Shown here: one piece after another, positions 7,985 through 16,283 of the stretch
Numbering within the stretch: the stretch's first letter is position 1
How the letters are laid out: the number at the start of each line of letters is the position of its first letter
The notes under the pieces: generated by a model
Database searches by the model: none
What the model saw: the letters and a program-made list of their open reading frames with translations, nothing else
What the model was told of the DNA's origin: nothing
Made by a program: the position numbers and the translations under genes
Assembly (NCBI RefSeq): GCF_018588945.1
Contig: NZ_JAFIWA010000007.1
Location: 147,383 to 211,382 of the forward strand
Origin: Microbacterium flavescens
GTDB taxonomy: Bacteria; Actinomycetota; Actinomycetes; Actinomycetales; Microbacteriaceae
DNA: 64,000 nucleotides
Direction: 5' to 3'

Positions 7985-9649
7985 ATGGCGTCCGCAGAAG
8001 ACCGCCGGCACCTGCCGAAGGAGTTCCGCGCGGTCGAGCCCGAGGCCGACCTCGAGCCCGATCCGGCCAAGCCGATGCCCCGCGGCGAGGAGTCGCCGTC
8101 GGGCGAACCGGCGCCGCCGCCGACCGCGCCGACCGCAACGACGCCCGCGTTCGCGCTCCCCGACATGCCGACCACCGTGTCGCTCGTGACGGACTCGGTC
8201 ATCACGCGTCCGCTCGCCGAGCGGATGGCATCGGCTTCCGAGTCCGAGCCGATCGGGATCGTGATCGAGCTGCGCACGGACAGCGGAATCCCCCTCGACG
8301 ACGCCGTGGCGGAGCTGCTCGGGCTCGTCAGCATCGCGGCGGGCGGACGGGATGCCTCGGCCTGGCGGACCGGCAGCTATGTGATGGCCGCCCTCACCCC
8401 GGCCGAGATCCACGCACTGGTGCGCATCGACGCCGACAAGGGATCGACGCCGCGTTCGAGCCGTCAGGAGGCCAAGTCGGCTCCGCGCAGCTTCATCAAC
8501 CGCGTGTGGCCGAACTTCGAGGTGCGCGCCACCATCCACCGCTCGGTGATCACGACGAAGGCGGATGCCGCGGTCCGGTCGTTCGACGCGACCGGCGACG
8601 GCATCGTGTGGGCCGTGCTCGACACGGGCATCGACGCCCGCCACGCGCACTTCCGCACGTACGAAACGCTGTCGCTGCCCGAAGGACTCACCGCCCGCAG
8701 CTTCGTGCCGGGGACGACCGACGAGTCCGCGCTGCAGGATCCGAACGGCCACGGCACGCACGTCGCGGGGATCATCGCCGGCGGGCAGACGGCGTCTCCG
8801 CGCGGCAAGCGCATCGCGGCGGCGACCTGGTACCGCACGGCCGAGGGCGACACGGGCGTGGAGCGCGTCACGCTCGACCGCATCAGCGGGATGGCGCCGC
8901 AGGCCAAGATCCTGCCGATCAAGGTGCTGCGCGACGACCGCACCGGCGACCTCGCTTCGCTGCTCGAGGCGCTCGAATACCTTCAGGAGCTCAACCGCTG
9001 GGGTCGCGAGCTCAACGTGCACGGCGTGAACCTCTCGCTCGGCTACCCGTTCGACCCGTCGTGGTTCGCGACCGGGCTGTCGCCGGTGTGCCGCGAGGTC
9101 GACCGGCTCGTCGCGAACGGCGTCTGCGTCGTCGTGTCGGCCGGGAACACCGGCTACGGCGCCGCACGCGACACCGCCGGGCGCGAGATGCGGCTCGGCT
9201 TCGGCATGACGATCAACGATCCCGGCAACGCCGCCCGCGCCATCACGGTCGGGTCGACGTCGCTCAAGCCGTACTCCACCGGCGTGTCGTACTTCTCGTC
9301 GAAGGGTCCGACCGGCGACGGCCGCCTCAAGCCCGACCTGGTGGCCCCGGGCGAGCGGGTGGTGAGCGCCGGCGCCGGCGAGCTCCTCACCAAGGCGCGC
9401 GCGAACGTGCGTCTGAAGGCCGGGGAGAAGGCATCCGACATCACCTACGTCGAGGACTCGGGCACGTCGATGTCGGCGCCGCACGTCTCGGGAGTGGCCG
9501 CTGCCTTCCTGTCGGTGCACCGGGAGTTCATCGGCAAGCCCGACGAGCTCAAGCGCGTGCTGATGGACACGGCGAGCGACCTCGGCCGCGAGCGCACCTT
9601 CCAGGGGCACGGCCTCGTCGACGCGATGCGCGCGATCCAGAGCGTGTGA
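7985..9649 (+). CDS. Intracellular S8-family (subtilisin-like) serine peptidase
   Basis: A 554-residue subtilase with the complete catalytic set: Asp213 in VLDTGIDARH, His256 in GHGTHVAG, oxyanion Asn388 in VSAGNTG, and Ser495 in SGTSMSAPHVSG. Residues 1-60 are acidic and Pro-rich. Residues about 85-145 look like an inhibitor-I9-type propeptide (a GIVIELRTDSG strand and LTPAEIHAL). There is no signal peptide or membrane segment, which is odd for a subtilase with a propeptide and suggests a cytosolic, self-inhibited protease. The alpha/beta hydrolase gene follows after 40 bases with its own GGAGG, so the two are probably co-transcribed. Substrate unknown. Confidence 0.9.
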   Translation: MASAEDRRHLPKEFRAVEPEADLEPDPAKPMPRGEESPSGEPAPPPTAPTATTPAFALPDMPTTVSLVTDSVITRPLAERMASASESEPIGIVIELRTDSGIPLDDAVAELLGLVSIAAGGRDASAWRTGSYVMAALTPAEIHALVRIDADKGSTPRSSRQEAKSAPRSFINRVWPNFEVRATIHRSVITTKADAAVRSFDATGDGIVWAVLDTGIDARHAHFRTYETLSLPEGLTARSFVPGTTDESALQDPNGHGTHVAGIIAGGQTASPRGKRIAAATWYRTAEGDTGVERVTLDRISGMAPQAKILPIKVLRDDRTGDLASLLEALEYLQELNRWGRELNVHGVNLSLGYPFDPSWFATGLSPVCREVDRLVANGVCVVVSAGNTGYGAARDTAGREMRLGFGMTINDPGNAARAITVGSTSLKPYSTGVSYFSSKGPTGDGRLKPDLVAPGERVVSAGAGELLTKARANVRLKAGEKASDITYVEDSGTSMSAPHVSGVAAAFLSVHREFIGKPDELKRVLMDTASDLGRERTFQGHGLVDAMRAIQSV

Positions 9650-9689
9650 GAGCCCTGCCCTGCCCGATCAGACAGCAACCGGAGGCATC

Positions 9690-10961
9690 ATGAAGCTGCC
9701 GTACACCGACGTCGCTTTCGACGCCAAGGGCGCCATCGCCCACCCCGAGGATCTCGACGACCTCGCGACGACCCTCGCCGACAAGCGGCCGACCGACGTG
9801 CTCGTCATCTCGCACGGCTGGAACAACACCCCGGGCCAGGCGCGAGCGCTGTACGAGAGCCTCATCGACTCGGTCGCCGCCGTGCGGTCACGGCTCGACG
9901 GAGCGCTCGACCGCCGGTTCGTCGTCGTCGGGGTGCTGTGGCCGTCGATCCAGTGGGCCGAGGACGAGAACTCCGGTGCCGGAGCAGGTGTCGACGACGA
10001 CGTCGCCGCCCTGGAGCGCGAGATCGATCAGCGGATCGAAGACCCCGCGGTGCGGGCGAAGCTCGAGGCGCTGGCGCCGAAGCTGGAAGCGTCGTCGCAG
10101 GCCCAGGAGGAGTTCGTCGCGCTGCTGCGCTCCACGCTCCCCGGCTCGACGAAGGGAGAGGACAAGGCCGGCTTCGATGCCCTCAAGAAAGCCCCTGCGA
10201 GCGAGGTCCTGGAGGCGGCGCGGGGAGGACTGGAGACGGATGCCGCTCCCGCAGCCGTGGGCGGCGCGGCCTCGATCGACCCGGCCGGACTCGCACCGCT
10301 GGACACGGACGGGGGCGGCGCCGGGTTCTTCGACAGCATCGTGGGCGCCGCCCGCAACCTCGTGAACGTCTCGACCTACTACACGATGAAGGAGCGGGCC
10401 GGCGTGGTGGGGAAGAAAGGCATCGGGCCGCTGCTCGACCGCATCCACGACGAGGCGGCGGACGCCCGCATCCACCTCGTGGGCCACTCCTTCGGCGGAC
10501 GCGCGATGACCGCAGCCGTCCTCGCGACATCGGCGCCCGTCGCGTCCCTGTCCCTGCTGCAGGCCGCCTACAGCCACTTCGGGATGGCGAAGGACTGGGA
10601 CGGCGCGGGCAAGAGCGGCATGTTCGCGAAGGTGCCCGCCAAGGTGAGCGGCCCCATCATCGTGACGCACACCCGCAACGACAAGGCGGTGGGCATGGCG
10701 TACCCGATCGCGTCGCGTCTCGCCCGGCAGATCGGCGTGGCGCTCGGGGACCAGAACGACCCGTACGGCGGCATCGGGCGCAACGGCGCTCTGAAGACGC
10801 CGGGCGGGGTGGCCGCGACGCTGCTCGACGTGGGTGGCACGTACGATTTCGCTGCGCACGACGTGTGGTCGCTCAACGCCGACGCGTTCGTGTCCGGGCA
10901 CTCCGACATCACCGGCAGGCAGGTCGCCTACGCGGTGCTCTCGGCGGTGATGAGCACGTGA
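9690..10961 (+). CDS. Alpha/beta-hydrolase fold protein with a large insertion
   Basis: A 423-residue protein. DVLVISHGWNNTPG near residue 33 is the oxyanion-strand region, and the nucleophile elbow VGHSFGGRA puts the catalytic serine at residue 267. Candidate acid and base residues are the Asp in HTRNDKAVG and the His in SGHSDITG. Between strands, residues about 92-235 form a charged Ala-rich insertion not found in compact esterases. No signal peptide. A GGAGG precedes the ATG, and the gene sits 40 bases after the subtilase. An esterase, lipase or acyl-peptide hydrolase activity is possible; the substrate cannot be named. Confidence 0.75.
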   Translation: MKLPYTDVAFDAKGAIAHPEDLDDLATTLADKRPTDVLVISHGWNNTPGQARALYESLIDSVAAVRSRLDGALDRRFVVVGVLWPSIQWAEDENSGAGAGVDDDVAALEREIDQRIEDPAVRAKLEALAPKLEASSQAQEEFVALLRSTLPGSTKGEDKAGFDALKKAPASEVLEAARGGLETDAAPAAVGGAASIDPAGLAPLDTDGGGAGFFDSIVGAARNLVNVSTYYTMKERAGVVGKKGIGPLLDRIHDEAADARIHLVGHSFGGRAMTAAVLATSAPVASLSLLQAAYSHFGMAKDWDGAGKSGMFAKVPAKVSGPIIVTHTRNDKAVGMAYPIASRLARQIGVALGDQNDPYGGIGRNGALKTPGGVAATLLDVGGTYDFAAHDVWSLNADAFVSGHSDITGRQVAYAVLSAVMST

Positions 10962-11006
10962 GGACCCACCGGCGCGCTCGGGTGGCTCCGCGGGCGCGTT
11001 GGGGCA

Positions 11007-11012
11007 TACGCT
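11007..11012 (+). promoter_or_regulatory. Leaderless -10 box of the maltokinase-like gene
   Basis: TACGCT ends 7 bases before the ATG at 11020. This decides for that ATG over a TTG 21 bases upstream. Confidence 0.5.
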
Positions 11013-11019
11013 CGGAGCC

Positions 11020-12399
11020 ATGGACAGCACGCTGGCCTGCCTGGCGGCATGGATGCCGCGGCAGCGGTGGTATGCGGCGAAGGGCCGCCCGCCGAGCCTG
11101 CGCCTGATCTCGTGGTGGGACCTCGCTCCGGTCGCGGCCGAGGACGCCGGTGCGCGCATCCGCACCTACCTCGTCGCCGACGAGGGGGCCTTCCCCGCCG
11201 TCCTGTACCAGCTTCCGGTCGTGTCGCGGGCGACCGAGACCGTCGACGCTCTGCCTGCCCACATCATCGGCAGCCCCGAGCCGGGAACGACGTTCATCGA
11301 TGGCCCGTTCGACCCGGCGTATGCGCGGGCGCTGATCCGCCTGGTGACCCTCGGCGGCACGGGCGAAGGCCCGCGCACCGTGGCGACCGGCCATCCGGCT
11401 CTCGACGCCCCGCCCGACGAACCGCGCAGCGCGAGCGTCGTCACCGGCGAGCAGTCCAACACCTCGCTGATCTATCGCTGCAGCGGAGTGCCGATCATCT
11501 GCAAGGTCTATCGTCAGCTGCATCCCGGCCTCAACCCCGACATCGAGCTGCCGACGGCGCTGGCGGAGGCGGGATCGATCCACGTCCCCCGCGCGATCGG
11601 GTGGATCGAAGGAGCATGGCCCGATCCGGCGACCGCACAGGGAACCGTCCGGGGGTCCCTGGCCGCGGCGCAGGAGTTCCTTCCGAACGTGGAGGACGCC
11701 TGGCGGGTCGCCCTGCACGCGGCCGCTCGCAGCGAGGACTTCCGCGCGCCGGCCCGGGCTCTCGGGGCAGCCACAGCCGAGGTGCACGTGTCGCTGGCCG
11801 AGCTCTTCCCGACCCGCGAGACGCTCCCCCAGGATCGCGAGGCCACTGCGGCGTCCTGGCACCGCAGGCTGACGATCGCGATCGCCGAGGTGCCCGAGAT
11901 CGCCGAGCGCCGCGACGCCATCGAGGCGGTGTACGAGCGCGCCGCCGCGGGCGACTGGCCCGACCACCAGCGCATCCACGGCGACTACCACCTCGGTCAG
12001 GTGCTCCACGTGCCCGGGCGGGGATGGGTGCTGCTCGACTTCGAGGGCGAGCCGCTGCGGCCCATGGCCGAGCGCACGCGTGCCGATCTGGCGCTGCGGG
12101 ACGTCGCGGGCATGCTGCGCTCGTTCGACTACGTCGCCGGCTCCATCCGCCTCGACGATCCCGACCGGTCCCCGGGCGCCGCCCGGGAGTGGGCCCGTGC
12201 CGCGCGTGAGGCGTTCCTCGAGGGGTACGCACTCGCTTCGGGCGCCGATCTCGAGGCCGACAGCGCGCTGCTGGCCGCGCTCGAGCTCGACAAAGCGGTG
12301 TACGAGGCGATCTACGAGGCCCGCAACCGTCCGACGTGGGTCTCAATCCCGCTGCGGGCGATCGAGCGTCTCGTGGAGCGTCCGGCGCCGGTCGGCTGA
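11020..12399 (+). CDS. Maltokinase-like phosphotransferase
   Basis: A 459-residue kinase of the aminoglycoside-phosphotransferase fold with the maltokinase N-terminal cap: WMPRQRWYAAKGR at residues 11-23 is the typical opening. The catalytic loop HGDYHLGQVL (His320, Asp322) and the metal motif LLDFEGEP are intact. In actinobacteria this family makes maltose 1-phosphate for the TreS-Pep2-GlgE alpha-glucan route. However, no treS, glgE or glgB is within the window, so assignment to maltose is by family only. The start is set by the TACGCT spacing and by the family start. It converges on the next gene with touching stops. Confidence 0.8.
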   Translation: MDSTLACLAAWMPRQRWYAAKGRPPSLRLISWWDLAPVAAEDAGARIRTYLVADEGAFPAVLYQLPVVSRATETVDALPAHIIGSPEPGTTFIDGPFDPAYARALIRLVTLGGTGEGPRTVATGHPALDAPPDEPRSASVVTGEQSNTSLIYRCSGVPIICKVYRQLHPGLNPDIELPTALAEAGSIHVPRAIGWIEGAWPDPATAQGTVRGSLAAAQEFLPNVEDAWRVALHAAARSEDFRAPARALGAATAEVHVSLAELFPTRETLPQDREATAASWHRRLTIAIAEVPEIAERRDAIEAVYERAAAGDWPDHQRIHGDYHLGQVLHVPGRGWVLLDFEGEPLRPMAERTRADLALRDVAGMLRSFDYVAGSIRLDDPDRSPGAAREWARAAREAFLEGYALASGADLEADSALLAALELDKAVYEAIYEARNRPTWVSIPLRAIERLVERPAPVG

Positions 12400-13689
12400 T
12401 CAGCTCTCGCCGGCGTCGTCGAGCTCCGCTTCGTCGGGATCGGGCTCATCGTCCTGGGTCTCGTCGACCGACCGCGCATACCAGGCATCCCACTCGTCCA
12501 TGAGGCGCCGGACGGCGCCGTGGAAGCGCTGGGTCGCCGCACCGGGCGACGTATCGCCGAAGTAGTGCCGCACCCACCGCTCGAGGCGCTCCACGGACTC
12601 GGGGTCGGCGAGCACCCGATCGGTCTCCGCGACGATCGACCCGGCCACTGAAGCGTCGAGCCACTCGCAGGCCGACAGGTAGCCGTGCGTGTCGATCGCG
12701 GCAGCCGGGTCGACCGGGCGCGTGATCATCAGCGGCTTGTCGGCGGCGAGCCGGTCGTAGACCATGGCCGAGATGTCGACGACGGCCACGTCGGCAGCGG
12801 ACAGCTGCCAGCCGAGGTCGGGCCCGTCGTCGAACACGTGCCGCGCCGAGGGTTCGGCGGCGTTGGCCGCGGCGATCGCGGCGATGATCCGCCGGTTGGC
12901 GTCACCGTACTCGGGCAGGACGACGCCGGATCGGGGATGCGGCCGGTAGATCACGCGGTGGCGCGTGCTCGCCAGCAGCGCTCCGACGAGCGCTTCACCG
13001 TGGCTGAGGATCGAGCCGTAGTGCGCGGAGGGCCGGTCGCCCTCCCACGTGGGCGCGTAGAGCACGACCGTCCGATCGTCGGGCGTGTACGGGAGCCGGC
13101 CCGAGTAGTGGTCGGCCTGCGGGCGACCGATCGCGATCGTGCGGTGCTCGATGTCGTAGTCCCACAGCACCCGGGACAGCCGGTCGCGGGCGGCGTCGCC
13201 GGCGATGAACGCGTAGTCGTAAGCCTTGTACTGGTTGGTGGTCATGTACATCTTGTCGGACTCGCCGTGGTTGATGAACACGTGCCACCGGCGGCCGTAC
13301 CGGAACATCTGGAAGTTGCGGGTGTTCTGGTTGACGTAGAGCACGACCCGGATGTCCTGCGTCGCGATGAACTGCTCGAGGTCTCGCACCGTCGGCACGA
13401 AGGCGACCGGCGGGGCATCCTCCGCGAGGAGGGCCTGCGCTCCGGTCACCGCGCGGCTCAGCACCACGACCGGCCAGGTCTCGGCCAGCTCCGCGAGGGG
13501 CTTGTACCACTGCCGCATCTGGTACATGTTCACTGCGCCATCGGCGAAGTAGACGGCCACGCGGTAGTGGAATCGCGGATGCTGCGGCCGGGCGGCGAGC
13601 GTACGGCGGACGTCCTTGACGGCCGACCGGGTGCGCAGCGCCTTGCGGAGGAGCGCCGCCGCCTTCTTCGCATCCGAGACCAGTGCCAC
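12400..13689 (-). CDS. CDP-glycerol glycerophosphotransferase family protein (first of three)
   Basis: A 429-residue soluble GT-B-fold protein of the TagB/TagF family, which polymerises or primes wall teichoic-acid-like glycerol phosphate chains at the inner face of the membrane. Family marks are FINHGESDK (the catalytic-His region), LYAPTWEGD, YRPHPRSG, and the aspartate block VVDISAMVYDRLAADKP near the C-terminus. The end of the protein is acidic. The GTG start at 13689 is 6 bases after TAGGCT. It differs clearly from the two relatives at 14.8-17.6 kb, so the three are not recent duplicates. The acceptor cannot be predicted. Confidence 0.82.
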   Translation of the reverse strand: MALVSDAKKAAALLRKALRTRSAVKDVRRTLAARPQHPRFHYRVAVYFADGAVNMYQMRQWYKPLAELAETWPVVVLSRAVTGAQALLAEDAPPVAFVPTVRDLEQFIATQDIRVVLYVNQNTRNFQMFRYGRRWHVFINHGESDKMYMTTNQYKAYDYAFIAGDAARDRLSRVLWDYDIEHRTIAIGRPQADHYSGRLPYTPDDRTVVLYAPTWEGDRPSAHYGSILSHGEALVGALLASTRHRVIYRPHPRSGVVLPEYGDANRRIIAAIAAANAAEPSARHVFDDGPDLGWQLSAADVAVVDISAMVYDRLAADKPLMITRPVDPAAAIDTHGYLSACEWLDASVAGSIVAETDRVLADPESVERLERWVRHYFGDTSPGAATQRFHGAVRRLMDEWDAWYARSVDETQDDEPDPDEAELDDAGES

Positions 13690-13695
13690 CCGTCC

Positions 13696-13701
13696 AGCCT
13701 A
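13696..13701 (-). promoter_or_regulatory. Leaderless -10 box of the first CDP-glycerol-transferase-like gene
   Basis: TAGGCT on the minus strand ends 6 bases before the GTG at 13689. Confidence 0.5.
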
Positions 13702-13717
13702 CTCAGGCGACACATGA

Positions 13718-13723
13718 CATGAT
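13718..13723 (+). promoter_or_regulatory. Weak leaderless -10 candidate of the GT2 gene
   Basis: CATGAT ends 6 bases before the GTG at 13730. It departs from TANNNT at the first base, so this is a weaker case. Confidence 0.3.
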
Positions 13724-13729
13724 CGACGC

Positions 13730-14824
13730 GTGCAGGACGAGCAGCGCGGGCGCAAGGACGCTCCAGAGGTCCCCCGCGGCTCCGGAGTGACGTTCGTCAT
13801 GCCGGTCCTCAACGAGCACGACTATCTGCGCCGCGCGGTGGAGACGGTCCTGGCCCAGGACGTGGAGGGCCCCGCTGAGCTGATCCTCGCGCTCGCCCCC
13901 TCGACGGACGGCACGACGGAGCTCGCCCGGGAGATCGCCGCGGCCGACGAGCGCATCGTCCTCATCGACAACCCCGCGGCCGACATCCCGGTCGGGCTCA
14001 ACCGCGCGATCGCGGCCGCGCGCTACCCGACGATCGTTCGCGTGGACGCGCATTCCGAGCTGGAGCGCGACTACACCCGCCGGGCGCTGGCGACCCTGGA
14101 GCGGGTGCGCGCGGCGAACGTCGGCGGAGTCATGCGCGCGGATGGCCGGACGCCCTTCCAGCGGGCTGTCGCGCGGGCGTACAACTCCCCCATCGGCCTC
14201 GGCGGCGGCGCCTACCACGGCGGCACGACCGAGGGCGAGGCGGAGTCCGCCTACCTCGGCGTCATGCGCCGCGCGGTGCTGGACGAGGTCGGCCTGTTCG
14301 ACCAGACCATCCGCCGCGGCGAGGACTGGGAGCTCAACCTCCGCATCCGGCGCGCCGGTTACCGCGTGTGGTTCGATCCCACGCTGTCGGTGACGTACTG
14401 GCCGCGCGAGAGCTGGTCGCGCCTGGCGCGGCAGTTCTCGGCGACGGGCCGCTGGCGAGGCGAGCTCGTTCGCCGGTTCGGGCGCGGGAACTCGCTGCGG
14501 TTCTTCGCTCCTCCGGCGCTCGTCGCGACGATCGTCCTCGCCGTCGTGGTCGGCGTGCTGCAGCTGACCGGCGTCCTCACCGGCTGGTGGTCGGCCGCGG
14601 CATCCGTCGTCTATCTGCCCGTGATCACCTACGCCGTCCTCATCGTGATCGTCGCGCTCGGACCAGGCGGCGGCCGGGGATGGCGGGACAAGCTGTGGAC
14701 GATGGCGGTCCTGCCCACGATGCATCTCTCGTGGGGCTGGGGGTTCATCATCGGCGTGCTGCGCGGCGCGCACGACACCGTCGACACGTCGCGCCTGGGC
14801 TCGCGCAACACCCCGCTTCCTTGA
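13730..14824 (+). CDS. Family 2 glycosyltransferase with C-terminal membrane segments
   Basis: A 364-residue GT-A glycosyltransferase similar in layout to ExoA-type succinoglycan enzymes. VTFVMPVLNEHDYLRRAV (residues 17-34) is the nucleotide-sugar-binding strand. VRVDAHSELERDY holds the metal-binding D-x-H motif, and IRRGEDWELNLRIRRAGY carries the catalytic acidic residue. Two or three hydrophobic helices follow after residue 265 and would anchor it to the inner membrane with the catalytic domain in the cytosol. It is flanked on both sides by CDP-glycerol-transferase family genes, so a role in decorating a wall or capsule polymer is likely. Donor and acceptor sugars are unknown. Confidence 0.85.
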   Translation: MQDEQRGRKDAPEVPRGSGVTFVMPVLNEHDYLRRAVETVLAQDVEGPAELILALAPSTDGTTELAREIAAADERIVLIDNPAADIPVGLNRAIAAARYPTIVRVDAHSELERDYTRRALATLERVRAANVGGVMRADGRTPFQRAVARAYNSPIGLGGGAYHGGTTEGEAESAYLGVMRRAVLDEVGLFDQTIRRGEDWELNLRIRRAGYRVWFDPTLSVTYWPRESWSRLARQFSATGRWRGELVRRFGRGNSLRFFAPPALVATIVLAVVVGVLQLTGVLTGWWSAAASVVYLPVITYAVLIVIVALGPGGGRGWRDKLWTMAVLPTMHLSWGWGFIIGVLRGAHDTVDTSRLGSRNTPLP

Positions 14825-14834
14825 GGCCGCGGGG

Positions 14835-16283
14835 TCAGTCCGTCTCGATCAGCCCCTGATCGAGGATGCGCGTCACGACGCGCTCGGCGGCGTGCCCGTC
14901 GTCGCGGGCGTTGAACTTCTCCCGCCACTGCGCATAGCGCGCAGCGTGGGCGTCCGGGTCTTCCGCCAGAGCGGCGATGAGCTCGTCCTGGGAGCGCACG
15001 ACCGGCCCCGGAGCGTGAGCGGTGAGGTCGAAGTAGAACCCGCGCAGCTCGCCGCGGTAATGCTCCATGTCGGGCACGAGGAAGTACATCGGCTTGCCGG
15101 TGACCGAGAAGTCGAACATGACCGACGAGTAGTCCGTGACGAGCGCATCCGCCGCGAGCAGCAGGAGGGACGTGTCGGGGAACCCCGTCACGTCGACCAC
15201 CCGAGGGCCCTCGGCGTCCTTCCCCTGCTGCAGCGTGCGCGAGTGGCCGCGGACCAGCACCACGGCGTCGGCGGCGGCGGCGAGCGCCGCAGGGTCGACG
15301 AAGTCCACGATCTCGTCGCGGTCGTCACGCCAGGTCGGCGCGTACAGGAGCACGCGCTCGCCGTCCTTGATGCCGAGCGAGGCGCGCGTCGCGCGGCCGT
15401 CGCCGGTCACGAGGACGTCGTTGCGGGGGTAACCCTCGACCCACACCGGCCGCGAGAGGAACGCGTAGGCCTTGCCGAGGATCCGCGCCGCGTACGGGTT
15501 CTGCGCCAGCAGCACGTTCCAGCGACGGGACTCTCGGAGCACCGCCGCGGCTCGGCGAGGGTCGAATCCCGGACGATGCAGCGCGAGCCGCTTGAGCGGG
15601 GTGCCGTGCCACGTCTGCAGCACGACCTGACCGCGGCGACGGGAGAACCGGCGGCGCAGCCAGTCGTTGACCACGAGCAGCCGGGCCGAGCCGCGGGCGC
15701 GCCACCATTCCGGGCTGCCCTCCACGATGGGGATCGCACCGTCGGGAACGGCGACGGAGAGATCCACGACGCTCCAGTACCGCGTCACGCCGGGTGCCCG
15801 GCGTGCCAGCTCGCGATCGATCGCCAGTGGGTTGCAACTGGCGTTGCGGCCGTAGAAGCTCTCGAAGAAGACCGCGTTCTCGAGGCGCGCGGAGCGGTGC
15901 GCGTAGCGCCGCTCGAGGGCGTCCTGTCCTTCGCCCGAGTCGTAGGCCGGGTCGACCGGCGGTCCGATGCGCAGCAGCCAGCCGTCGAGCGACGCCCTGA
16001 CGGTGCCGAGCTGCACCAGCGGCAGGGACGCCGGCTCGGCGACCCTCTCGTCACCGGCGAGGGCGACGTGCACCTGGTAGTCGCCGGTGGGCAGGGGCAG
16101 CTCGGGTCCGCCCCATCGCCGCGCCCGCAGCGGCAGCACGGCGCGCCACGTCTTGCCGCGGCCGGTGAGCGACGCGAGGACGCGCGCGCGCCGGCCGACG
16201 AGCTCCACCGATGCAGGACGTGGCCCTACGCCCGAGAGGACGAGTGCGGGGCCGTCGTCGGTCGTGAAGCGGGCGTCGGTCAT
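14835..16283 (-). CDS. CDP-glycerol glycerophosphotransferase family protein with an N-terminal beta-rich domain (second of three)
   Basis: A 482-residue protein. Residues 1-105 are strand-rich (VELVGRRARVLASL, GDYQVHVALAG) and look like an added beta-sandwich. The TagF-like GT-B part follows: SFYGRNASCNPLAI, LQTWHGTPLKRL with the conserved His, LYAPTWRDD, VRGHSRT, and the aspartate block VTDYSSVMFDFSVTGKPMYF. The start overlaps the stop of the upstream relative by 4 bases (ATGA, 16280-16283), so the two are translationally coupled and likely act together. The frame stays open further upstream, but that is shadow translation of the neighbour. Confidence 0.85.
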   Translation of the reverse strand: MTDARFTTDDGPALVLSGVGPRPASVELVGRRARVLASLTGRGKTWRAVLPLRARRWGGPELPLPTGDYQVHVALAGDERVAEPASLPLVQLGTVRASLDGWLLRIGPPVDPAYDSGEGQDALERRYAHRSARLENAVFFESFYGRNASCNPLAIDRELARRAPGVTRYWSVVDLSVAVPDGAIPIVEGSPEWWRARGSARLLVVNDWLRRRFSRRRGQVVLQTWHGTPLKRLALHRPGFDPRRAAAVLRESRRWNVLLAQNPYAARILGKAYAFLSRPVWVEGYPRNDVLVTGDGRATRASLGIKDGERVLLYAPTWRDDRDEIVDFVDPAALAAAADAVVLVRGHSRTLQQGKDAEGPRVVDVTGFPDTSLLLLAADALVTDYSSVMFDFSVTGKPMYFLVPDMEHYRGELRGFYFDLTAHAPGPVVRSQDELIAALAEDPDAHAARYAQWREKFNARDDGHAAERVVTRILDQGLIETD

